From positions 1-14,627 of the forward strand of contig JAHJOS010000528.1 of assembly GCA_018820005.1 (NCBI GenBank): a stretch of DNA of 14,627 nucleotides. Reading direction: 5' to 3'. The position numbers and the translations under genes are program-made. Positions 6,090-13,068 of this stretch are shown here, piece by piece; position 1 is the stretch's first letter; every line of letters starts with the position of its first letter. Below the pieces are notes generated by a model. It was not told the origin of the DNA. It saw only the letters and a program-made list of their open reading frames with translations, and did no database searches. This DNA is from Alphaproteobacteria bacterium (lineage in GTDB: Bacteria; Pseudomonadota; Alphaproteobacteria; Rhizobiales; Devosiaceae).

Positions 6090-7039
6090 TGGGCAATGCC
6101 GCTGCTAACGCTCCCATTCGCCTGCTCGTCGCTCAGTCGCTGTCAACCATTGCCCGCGAACGGACGGTGGCTCTCTTGGCACTGCTGTTTCTGGTGCTGG
6201 TCGTTGTCGCCGCCTATCTGGGCTGGTCGGCGACATCCACGGTCAATGCGATCTATCTGCGCTCGGTCGACTATATGACCGCCCAGGGTCAAACCATTCC
6301 CTCAAATCCGGTGCTCGATACCTCGCCACTGGCACTGCTCCGCAACATGGCGACCTATGTTTCGCTGATCGGAGCTCTGGCAGCAATTGTCGTCGGCCAC
6401 CAATTGATCGCCAGCGACCGCAAAGCGGGAACAATGCCGTTGTTGGGCACACGCCCGATGCGCGGCATCGATCTTGGTACCGCCAAGGCCCTAGCGCTTG
6501 TCATCGCGATCGCAGCTTTGGTGGCTTTCGCCGCATTCATCAACACCGCAACTTTCTTGGTCTTGCCCGAATTTCGCCTCGACGGCGCCGGGTGGACCAA
6601 GCTGGCCGCGTTCTACGCTACGTCTGGGCTCTATCTGCTCGTCTTCGGCTTTCTGGGCATGTGGTTCGGCGCTGCGGCAAAGTCTGAGACCGTCGGGCTT
6701 CTGATACCGGTCACGGTCTGGCTGACCCTGACATTCGTGCTGCCGCAGATCACGTCCAATATCAACCCGGTCGCTGCGCTCAACCCGGTTTCGGCATTGG
6801 CCGACGCCCCGGCCTCGGCCTTCTTCCAGGTAACCGGCTGGGCACTCGGACCGTTTTCGCTGGCCGAGGCCTATCGGGTGATTTCCGCCCAACTGCTCGA
6901 CTTCATGCCGCCGACCTACGTCGATCGGGCCGCAATTCCTGCTGCGGCCTCCCTGCTGATAGCGGCCGCCGGTGTCGGAACCATAGCCACACGCGCCGTG
7001 GCTCGCATGGACATGACCAAAGGAGACTACGATGCGTAA
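6089..7039 (+). CDS. ABC-2/NosY-like permease 1
   Basis: Inner-membrane subunit of 316 residues. Predicted helices lie at about 27-46, 89-107, 133-157, 176-196, 203-220 and 281-300. The extracytoplasmic loop between helices 1 and 2 (about 47-88) and the one between helices 5 and 6 are long. The motif HQLIASDRKAGTMPLLGTRPM after helix 2 is the ER-x-xGTL-type element of COG1277 permeases. The ATG at 6089 overlaps the ATPase stop (TGATG) and has AAGGGG seven bases upstream; a GTG at 6086 is the alternative. Its 3' end overlaps the second permease by 8 bp. The substrate cannot be read from the sequence. Confidence 0.88.
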   Translation: MGNAAANAPIRLLVAQSLSTIARERTVALLALLFLVLVVVAAYLGWSATSTVNAIYLRSVDYMTAQGQTIPSNPVLDTSPLALLRNMATYVSLIGALAAIVVGHQLIASDRKAGTMPLLGTRPMRGIDLGTAKALALVIAIAALVAFAAFINTATFLVLPEFRLDGAGWTKLAAFYATSGLYLLVFGFLGMWFGAAAKSETVGLLIPVTVWLTLTFVLPQITSNINPVAALNPVSALADAPASAFFQVTGWALGPFSLAEAYRVISAQLLDFMPPTYVDRAAIPAAASLLIAAAGVGTIATRAVARMDMTKGDYDA

Positions 7040-8015
7040 TCTGGTTCAGCCCGTTCTGACGATTGCCGTCAAGGATATCCGCGACGCGCTGAAGGACCGT
7101 TTCATCATCCTGATGACTGCCTTCCTGTTGCTCGCTTCCCTGGTCGCGCTTGCGGTCGCTGCGATCGCCCTCAAGGTCGATGTGGCAACCTATGCCGAAG
7201 CCAAGGCTGGCCTGATCGCGTTGGGCAAGGACGCCTCTACGATCCCCGACCCGGCCTTTTATCCACTCAAGTTGCTTCGCGGCTTCGTTGAACATGTAGA
7301 GATCATCGGCGCCATTATCGGCATCCTGATCGGATACCGTGCGGCGGCCAGCGAACGCGGCCGGCAGACACTAGCCCTCATCGTCACCCGCCCGATCTCG
7401 CAGTGGCAGTTCCTTGCCGGCAAAGTGCTTGCTGGAACGGCAATCATCTCTTCGGGCCTTATCCTGGCATTCGTTATTGCCGGCATCGCCGTTATCGCGA
7501 TCTCCGGCATCGTGTTGAACCCCGAAGACATCGGCCGCTTGGCCATAGTGATGTCGGCTGCAGGGCTTTATGCGCTCGCCTTCTTCCTGCTCGGCTTCGT
7601 GACTGCGCTCTGGGCAAAAAAACTGCCCAATGCCCTTCTGCTCGCGTTCACGGTCTGGCTCAGCTTCGTTCTGATCGCTCCCCAGATCGGGGACACCCTT
7701 GATCCCGACAATCAGGTGGCGGGCGGCGTTTTCAAGCAATTGCAGATCGCCAAGCCGCAGCAGGTCGAAATCCTCCAGTCTTTCTCAACCTACGAAACCA
7801 TCCGCAACGGGATCGAGGTGGCATCGCCCACCAAGCATTTCGAGCGGTTGAGCTTCGCAGTCCTCGGCATCAAGGACACCTACGCCGGCCAACCCTTGAT
7901 GCCGATCCTCGCCGAGAAAACCAGTGACATGATCTGGCTACTCGCCATCGCTCTGGCGCTCGCCCTGTTGCTGTTCGCGCGCCGTCTTGATCCCAACCGT
8001 CTCTCAAAGGAATAG
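7032..8015 (+). CDS. ABC-2/NosY-like permease 2
   Basis: Inner-membrane subunit of 327 residues with the same plan as permease 1: helix 1 at about 25-47, an extracytoplasmic loop to about 88, helix 2 near 90-103, then the element ASERGRQTLALIVTRPISQWQF, three further helices to about 217, a second long loop, and a final helix near 300-318. The two permeases therefore form a heterodimer candidate. The start overlaps the previous stop by 8 bp, with AAGGAG in the end of the upstream gene. The long loop at residues 218-295 between the last helices is soluble and could contact the secreted partner encoded next. Confidence 0.9.
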   Translation: MRNLVQPVLTIAVKDIRDALKDRFIILMTAFLLLASLVALAVAAIALKVDVATYAEAKAGLIALGKDASTIPDPAFYPLKLLRGFVEHVEIIGAIIGILIGYRAAASERGRQTLALIVTRPISQWQFLAGKVLAGTAIISSGLILAFVIAGIAVIAISGIVLNPEDIGRLAIVMSAAGLYALAFFLLGFVTALWAKKLPNALLLAFTVWLSFVLIAPQIGDTLDPDNQVAGGVFKQLQIAKPQQVEILQSFSTYETIRNGIEVASPTKHFERLSFAVLGIKDTYAGQPLMPILAEKTSDMIWLLAIALALALLLFARRLDPNRLSKE

Positions 8016-8019
8016 AATA

Positions 8020-8649
8020 ATGAAATCCACCAAAACACTTGCCGTCTCCACCATGGCCCTGATGACCGCCCTGATGCTGTCGCATGGTGCGTACGCCGCT
8101 GGCGTCGACACCGATGGTGATGGCATTCCCGATGCGTCCGAAATCCTGCTTGGAACCGATCAGGCCAATCCCGACACCGATGGGGACTCGATCAACGATC
8201 TCAAGGACACCGCGCCCGTGTCGCTGGCCGACCCAATCGCCCAGACTGGAGCGCCCGCGCCATTTGCCATCAAGGAAGCATTGGTCGAGAACAACTACGA
8301 CTACGCCGCCAAGAAGGATGCGCCCGATCATCTGGAGCTTCTGGTGACCAACAGCACCACCACCGAGATCAAGGACTTCAGCCTGTTCCTGACCGTCAAG
8401 GATGCAGAGGGTGGCCCAACCGAGACTTATTTCAAGGTGCTGACGGGCTTTACGGTCCCGGCCAGCGGCGAAGCGCGTATCCACCTCGATGATGCCAGCC
8501 TGCCAGGTCATTTTCGCGATAATCCCAACGGTATTTACCACACGACCCAGACCGCCAAGGTCATGACTTTCGAGCTGGCAGCGGCAGGTTTCGCGCCTGT
8601 GTCCATTGATGTCAACAAGGATAAGGGCGGCGCCGAAGCTGCCGACTGA
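8020..8649 (+). CDS. Secreted calcium-binding protein with thrombospondin type-3 repeats
   Basis: A 209-residue exported protein. The signal peptide is residues 1-26 (ending GAYA). The mature N-terminus carries two Asp-rich loops, DTDGDGIPDASE and DTDGDSINDLKD, the TSP3/EF-hand-like Ca2+-binding signature. The remaining 130 residues (from about 75) look like a beta-rich domain, with alternating strands such as HLELLVTNSTTTEIKDFSLFLTVKD and a C-terminal lysine/acid tail; I recognise no named family for it. There are no cysteines. The start ATG at 8020 lies 4 bp after the permease-2 stop with AAAGGAA upstream, so it is the fourth gene of the ABC operon and probably an accessory or exported partner of that transporter. 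Confidence 0.85.
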   Translation: MKSTKTLAVSTMALMTALMLSHGAYAAGVDTDGDGIPDASEILLGTDQANPDTDGDSINDLKDTAPVSLADPIAQTGAPAPFAIKEALVENNYDYAAKKDAPDHLELLVTNSTTTEIKDFSLFLTVKDAEGGPTETYFKVLTGFTVPASGEARIHLDDASLPGHFRDNPNGIYHTTQTAKVMTFELAAAGFAPVSIDVNKDKGGAEAAD

Positions 8650-8670
8650 TCTGTCGTCAGAGACTGTGTC

Positions 8671-8701
8671 GGGTGACGCGTATCAACGACACGCGTCACC
8701 C
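8671..8701. terminator. Perfect 11-bp hairpin after the ABC operon
   Basis: GGGTGACGCGT (8671-8681) pairs perfectly with ACGCGTCACCC (8691-8701) around a 9-base loop. No T-run follows, so it is either a poor intrinsic terminator, a 3'-end-stabilising or attenuating structure before the second DedA gene, or a protein-binding palindrome. Confidence 0.55.
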
Positions 8702-8739
8702 TGCAGGGCTCGGGATAGCTAATATAGGAGCGCTTGAAT

Positions 8740-9405
8740 ATGGCATCGTCGATGTCCCAACTGCTAACGCTACTGGAGCAAAACTGGTTGTTGGCGGTGC
8801 TTGTCGCGTTCTTGGCCGCAGCCGCAGAATCGATCGTGCTGGTCGGGGCCTTGGTTCCGGGAACCGCACTTCTTATCGCGTTGGGTGCTGCTGCCGGACT
8901 GGGCCTGCTACCACTTTGGCCACTGGTCGTAGCGGCAATAGTCGGTGCTATTTTGAGTGATGGGCTATCGTACTATTTCGGAGCTAAGCACAGGGATAAA
9001 TTGCTCCAGACGTGGCCCTTTGCTGCCTATCCAAGATTGATCACAGCTGGTGAGAATTTCTTCCGCCGGTATGGGTGGGGCAGCATCGCAATTGCTAGGT
9101 TCCTACCAGGCGTTCGAGCCATTGTCCCTGTAGTGGCAGGGACCAGCGGCATGAAGCCGCTCCCGTTCTATTTCGCCAACATTTCCTCGGCATTGGTTTG
9201 GGCACCCCTGCATATCTTGCCGGCCGCTGCGGCAGGATACGGGATAGGACGAGCTAACTTTCTGGACACGCGCACCGAAATTGCCCTGGCTTTGTCTATC
9301 TTGGTCCTCGTTTGCCTCAGCATAGTTATCAGCCGATGGCGCAAGGCGATTGACCGCACATTTGTAGAGGATTCGACGGCATGCCGGGACGAGGCGTCTG
9401 CGTAA
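8740..9405 (+). CDS. DedA-family membrane protein, copy 2
   Basis: A 221-residue inner-membrane protein, paralog of the DedA protein at 3635. The two align gap-free over at least the first 150 residues, with E30, D74, R120 and R126 at identical positions, and share RFLPGVRAIVPVVAGTSGM exactly. The C-terminus diverges and is shorter. The ATG at 8740 is preferred over a TTG at 8734 because TAGGAG (8725-8730) is then nine bases away and the numbering matches the paralog. Codon use is visibly more relaxed than in the genes around it (many TTG, CTA and ATA codons), hinting at a different history. It sits between the ABC operon and the COG4705/two-component operon, and a presumed ABC ATPase remnant starts 9 bp after its stop. 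Confidence 0.9.
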   Translation: MASSMSQLLTLLEQNWLLAVLVAFLAAAAESIVLVGALVPGTALLIALGAAAGLGLLPLWPLVVAAIVGAILSDGLSYYFGAKHRDKLLQTWPFAAYPRLITAGENFFRRYGWGSIAIARFLPGVRAIVPVVAGTSGMKPLPFYFANISSALVWAPLHILPAAAAGYGIGRANFLDTRTEIALALSILVLVCLSIVISRWRKAIDRTFVEDSTACRDEASA

Positions 9406-9414
9406 GCAAAACTA

Positions 9415-9468
9415 GTGGCCGTCCGGAAACTTACCAAACGGTATGGAGCCCGCCAGCACAGCGTATGA
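9415..9468 (+). pseudogene. Probable stub of an ABC ATPase gene
   Basis: From GTG 9415 the frame reads VAVRKLTKRYGARQHSV and then stops (TGA 9466-9468). VxxLTKRYG is the standard N-terminus of ABC-2-type ATPases; the intact gene at 5343 reads VETRQLTKRYGEHAAV. The similarity ends just where a normal protein continues to Walker A. I read it as the truncated 5' end of an ATPase gene that once followed DedA copy 2. It is short, so chance cannot be excluded. Confidence 0.45.
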
Positions 9469-9523
9469 ATTGGATGGCACTACATGCATGCGGCGTTGGT
9501 GAGCCGCGTTGCTGGAGATTACG

Positions 9524-10132
9524 ATGAAACGCATTCTATTCACTCTTGCCTGCTTGGCCCTTCCCATAACCGTAGTGGCCGCAGTCGCCGTCCCTTCCTA
9601 TGCGTCGACAACGGTGACTGAACTTGGCGATCTTTCGCCTCTCATTGCAGTCGCAACGGACACGCTTGGCTTGGTCCAAAAGGGCGACATGTCCGCGGCC
9701 GCTTCACGCATCACCGATTTCGAATCGTCCTGGGACGCAAACGCTGCAAAGCTGCGTGCTTTGAGTAGTGACAAATGGGGCGTGATCGACGATGCCTCGG
9801 ATAAGGCAATCTCGGCTGTGCGAACAAGCAATCCTGTTCCTGCCAACGCCGCTGCTGCCGTCGAAGCCCTAATCGCATCGCTTGAAAACCCCTCGATATC
9901 TACTGCCACCAAGGGCACCGCGACAGCCGTTGCTGATGCCAACGGTCGGCCGCTTCCTTGTGAAGACCTGCTTGCGGCCGTCCGCTCGACAATTGCGGCA
10001 ACACCACCCGCCGCTGCTGATCAGGCAAAAGTCGATGAGCTGCAAGGCAAGGGCATCGAGCGATGCAATGCTGACGACGACAAGCGCGCTGACGATTTCT
10101 TCGCCCAGGCACTCGCCCTAATGGGCAAGTAA
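9524..10132 (+). CDS. Secreted helical protein of unknown function
   Basis: A 202-residue exported protein with a signal peptide of about 27 residues (ending PSYA). Residues about 35-122 look all-helical, with a segment KGDMSAAASRITDFESSWD followed by KLRALSSDKWGVIDDASDKAISAVR. This pattern recurs in periplasmic helical-bundle proteins of proteobacteria, which I cannot assign a function. A linker leads to a second helical module (about 142-202) containing C146 and C181, a possible disulfide, and ending RADDFFAQALALMGK. The ATG at 9524 has GGAG (9514-9517) six bases upstream; a TTG at 9509 would add five residues before the signal peptide and is less likely. The COG4705 gene follows after 22 bp, so the two probably form the head of an operon. 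Confidence 0.8.
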   Translation: MKRILFTLACLALPITVVAAVAVPSYASTTVTELGDLSPLIAVATDTLGLVQKGDMSAAASRITDFESSWDANAAKLRALSSDKWGVIDDASDKAISAVRTSNPVPANAAAAVEALIASLENPSISTATKGTATAVADANGRPLPCEDLLAAVRSTIAATPPAAADQAKVDELQGKGIERCNADDDKRADDFFAQALALMGK

Positions 10133-10154
10133 CCCCTCTGTGGAAGGCACCAAA

Positions 10155-10955
10155 ATGACCGTACAAACAAACGCCGCTGCGGTGGCTGATAACACCGAGA
10201 TTGCCGGCCCCAATCGTGTGCCCGAAGTCACCGTGGACTTCTGGCTTATCAAGCTCATGGCTGTCACGGTCGGCGAGACCGCAGCCGACTTTCTGGCACT
10301 CAATCTCGGACTTGGACTGCAGACCACGACCTACCTCATGTCGGCCATTCTGGTTGCCGTCATCGCCTTTCAGTTTGCACAGAAACGCTACGTGCCATGG
10401 GCCTACTGGTCAGCAGTCGTGATGGTCAGCGTGGTCGGGACGCTGCTCACCGACAATCTCATCGACACCTTTGGCGTGCCGCTCGAAACCACCACAATTG
10501 CCTGCACCATCATTTTGGCTGTCATCTTTGCCGCTTGGTATGCCAGCGAGAAAACCCTGTCTATCCACACCGTGGTCACCACCCGGCGGGAAATATTCTA
10601 CTGGCTCGCGGTCCTGGGTACGTTTGCGCTTGGCACCGCAGCGGGTGACTATGTTTCCGAAGCGCTTGGGGTTGGCTATCTGCTTACCGGCGTTGTCTTT
10701 GTCGGGATCATTGCCGCCATCGCTTTCGCCCACTATGTGCTGAAATTGAACGCCATTCTGGCCTTCTGGCTGGCCTACATCTTTACCCGGCCGCTTGGTG
10801 CATCTCTCGGCGATTTGCTCTCGCAGCCGATCGAATACGGTGGCTTGGGGCTGGGCACGATTATCACCAGCGTGATGTTCCTCACAATCATCGCCGGTAT
10901 CGTGATCTATATGACCGTCAAACGCGCTCCCCTCGCAAGTTTGCGAGTGCGATAG
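10155..10955 (+). CDS. COG4705 membrane protein with four DUF347-type repeats
   Basis: A 266-residue inner-membrane protein of unknown function. After a soluble N-terminus of about 28 residues come four related segments: AVTVGETAADFLALNLG (36-52), VSVVGTLLTDNLIDTFG (91-107), GTFALGTAAGDYVSEALG (155-172) and TRPLGASLGDLLSQP (211-225). Each contains G-x4-D: G40/D45, G95/D100, G160/D165 and G215/D220. The spacing 55-65-55 shows two tandem halves. Intramembrane Asp repeats of this kind suggest a cation or small-solute transporter, but no substrate is established to my knowledge. The ATG at 10155 has GGAAGG (10142-10147) seven bases upstream; a GTG at 10140 is the alternative. It is 22 bp after the secreted protein gene and 72 bp before the response regulator. 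Confidence 0.85.
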   Translation: MTVQTNAAAVADNTEIAGPNRVPEVTVDFWLIKLMAVTVGETAADFLALNLGLGLQTTTYLMSAILVAVIAFQFAQKRYVPWAYWSAVVMVSVVGTLLTDNLIDTFGVPLETTTIACTIILAVIFAAWYASEKTLSIHTVVTTRREIFYWLAVLGTFALGTAAGDYVSEALGVGYLLTGVVFVGIIAAIAFAHYVLKLNAILAFWLAYIFTRPLGASLGDLLSQPIEYGGLGLGTIITSVMFLTIIAGIVIYMTVKRAPLASLRVR

Positions 10956-11027
10956 CAGGATTGCTTCACCAGCCCCTTGCAAAAGGAGGTGGTGGCGCAA
11001 TAAGCGACAGAGAGGGCGGAGTTTCAG

Positions 11028-11705
11028 ATGCGTATCCTGATTATCGAAGACGACAAAAGAACATCGGATTACGTCATCAAGGGGTTCTCGGAAGCTGGCC
11101 ACCTAGCCGAGGCGATCGAGGATGGACGCGACGCTCTGGTCCACGCCTTGCACACCCAGTACGATGTTCTGGTCGTCGACCGCATGCTGCCCGGCCTCGA
11201 CGGTCTGTCGTTGGTGCGAACTCTGCGCGCATCGGGCAATCACACACCGGCCATTTTCCTGACCTCTGTCGGTGGGGTCGATGACAGGGTTGATGGCTTT
11301 GAAGCGGGTGGTGACGACTATCTCCTCAAACCCTTCGCGTTTTCTGAACTGCTGGCCCGCGTTCAAGCGCTTGGTCGCCGACCTGCGGTTCAAGCGGAAA
11401 AGACTATTCTTCGCGTTGCCGATCTTGAACTTGACCTGGCACGCCGAACGGCGCGCCGGGATAACCAGAAGATCGAACTGCAGCCGCGCGAGTTCACTTT
11501 GCTCGAAGTGTTGATGCGCAACGAGGGCCGGGTGGTCACACGCACCATGCTGCTCGAAAAGGTTTGGGATTTCCATTTCGATCCAAAGACCAGCGTGGTG
11601 GAAACCCATATCAGCCGGCTCAGAGCCAAGATCGACAGGCCATTCCCCATAGCGCTCCTGCATACGGTCCGTAACACAGGCTACAGCATCCATGCCCCGG
11701 TCTGA
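11028..11705 (+). CDS. OmpR/PhoB-family response regulator
   Basis: A 225-residue transcription factor. The receiver domain (1-115) has the acidic pair D8/D9, phospho-acceptor D51 (VVDRMLPG), T79 (FLTS) and K101 (LLKPF), so it is complete. The winged-helix DNA-binding domain (about 130-222) includes LQPREFTLLEVLMRNEGRVVTRTMLLEKVWD and the recognition helix region TSVVETHISRLRAKI. The HFDPKTSVVETH form is usual in alphaproteobacterial regulators next to QseC/CusS-like kinases. The gene overlaps the kinase gene by 14 bp, so the pair is translationally coupled. Likely targets are its own operon and possibly other genes of this window, but no repeated OmpR-type site was identified with confidence. 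Confidence 0.95.
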   Translation: MRILIIEDDKRTSDYVIKGFSEAGHLAEAIEDGRDALVHALHTQYDVLVVDRMLPGLDGLSLVRTLRASGNHTPAIFLTSVGGVDDRVDGFEAGGDDYLLKPFAFSELLARVQALGRRPAVQAEKTILRVADLELDLARRTARRDNQKIELQPREFTLLEVLMRNEGRVVTRTMLLEKVWDFHFDPKTSVVETHISRLRAKIDRPFPIALLHTVRNTGYSIHAPV

Positions 11706-13068
11706 GCTGCTCCGCAGCACGGCGTTCCGACTGGCGATCGTTTTTTCCGGGTTATTCTTGCTGGCCTTTGGTGTTGCCGGCTTTTTGGCCTATCGGATCA
11801 TAGTCACCGATTTGAACGACCGGCTCGATCGGACACTGCTGGAAACGTTCGACATGATCTCGCGCTCCTATACCGATGGTGACGTGGAAGATCTTATCGG
11901 CACCGTACAGACCTATTCAGCAGAATCTCAGCAGCACCAGCGCGTGTTTTATCTTGCCGACCCCAGCGGCAAGCTGATCGCCGGAAACGTTACGACAGCC
12001 ATCGCCAATTCTGGCCTTACCACCGTCTCTTCGCAGGCGTTCGCGCTCCCAGGAGACGGGGACTTCAGAACCCGGCGGGGCATGGTGGCCGGCAATGAAC
12101 TGGTCGTTGCCATCAGTCTGGATGAGACTGAGGAATTCGCCGGCCTGGTGCTCACCAGTTTCGCCTGGGCCGCAGCACTGGCCGTGGCCATTGCGGTGGC
12201 GGCAGGACTGGCTATAGCCAGTGCCGTCCGGCGACGCATGAATGCCATAGCGGGTACGATGGATCAGGTCGGTCAGGGTGAACTTGCCGCGCGCATCCCC
12301 CTTCGTGGTTCGAACGATGATCTCGACGTCCTATCCGGTCAGATCAACACGGCACTGGATCGGCTGGCCGCACTTGTCGAAGGCATGCGGCAAGTCAGCG
12401 TGGACATTGCGCATGACCTCAAGACGCCCCTCAATCGGCTCTCGATCATCATCGAAGACGCCCTGGAAAAAAGTGAACTAGGCCAGGCCAACACCGATGA
12501 TTTGCTGGCAGCACAACTTGAAGCGGGCAGAATAAACGACACTTTTGAGGCACTGCTGCGCATTGCGCAGCTGGAATCCGGTGCGCGGCGCGAACGCTTC
12601 GTCGACGTTTCGATTGGGGAAGTACTGGCAGTGCTGCTCGAGGCCTACGAAGATGTCGCCTTGGAAAACGGACAGACCCTCACCATCACGGGCCCCCAGG
12701 ACAATCCTTGCAATATCCGCGGCGACCGCGATCTTCTGACCCAGCTTTTCGCCAATCTGATCGAGAACGCCATTCGCCACGCCGAAGGCGGCTCGTCTAT
12801 CACCGTCGACATCCAGTCCCACCACGGCGTCGTCACGGTGCGCGTCGCCGATAACGGTCCGGGTATCCCTGCGGTCGAACGCGACAAGGTCTTTCGCCGC
12901 CTGTACCGGCTCGAAAAGAGCCGCACCACCGAGGGAACCGGTCTTGGCTTGAGCATGGTCAAGGCTATTGCCGATCTGCACGGGGCCACCATTGGGCTGG
13001 CCGACGCGCTGCCAGGACTTTCCGTCACCCTTTCTTTTCCCGCAATCACCGGGCAAATCGGCGCATGA
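11692..13068 (+). CDS. Membrane sensor histidine kinase
   Basis: A 458-residue partner of the response regulator. Transmembrane helices at about 13-36 and 152-178 enclose a periplasmic sensor of about 115 residues that has no cysteine and no His cluster, so it does not look like a metal-binding sensor. A HAMP domain (about 178-230) follows. The H-box is VDIAHDLKTPLNRL with H241, the N-box NLIENAIRHA (355-364), the G1-box DNGPGIP (387-393) and the G2-box GTGLGLSMV (415-423). All catalytic elements are intact. A periplasmic stretch YLADPSGKLIAGN is PAS/Cache-like in style. The stop overlaps the PAP2 start (ATGA), extending the coupling. Confidence 0.95.
   Translation: MPRSELLRSTAFRLAIVFSGLFLLAFGVAGFLAYRIIVTDLNDRLDRTLLETFDMISRSYTDGDVEDLIGTVQTYSAESQQHQRVFYLADPSGKLIAGNVTTAIANSGLTTVSSQAFALPGDGDFRTRRGMVAGNELVVAISLDETEEFAGLVLTSFAWAAALAVAIAVAAGLAIASAVRRRMNAIAGTMDQVGQGELAARIPLRGSNDDLDVLSGQINTALDRLAALVEGMRQVSVDIAHDLKTPLNRLSIIIEDALEKSELGQANTDDLLAAQLEAGRINDTFEALLRIAQLESGARRERFVDVSIGEVLAVLLEAYEDVALENGQTLTITGPQDNPCNIRGDRDLLTQLFANLIENAIRHAEGGSSITVDIQSHHGVVTVRVADNGPGIPAVERDKVFRRLYRLEKSRTTEGTGLGLSMVKAIADLHGATIGLADALPGLSVTLSFPAITGQIGA

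Noticed and set aside
5343..8649. Assignment of the ABC operon as nosDFY (nitrous oxide reductase maturation).
   Set aside because: The ATPase and permeases are NosF/NosY-like in family only; there is no NosD, NosL or NosZ and the fourth gene is a TSP3 protein.
9430..9445. Third copy of the CTTACC...GGTAAG-like operator (CTTACCAAACGGTATG).
   Set aside because: The resemblance comes from codons for LTKRYG in the ATPase stub; the right arm is imperfect (GTATG) and the centre does not match sites A and B.
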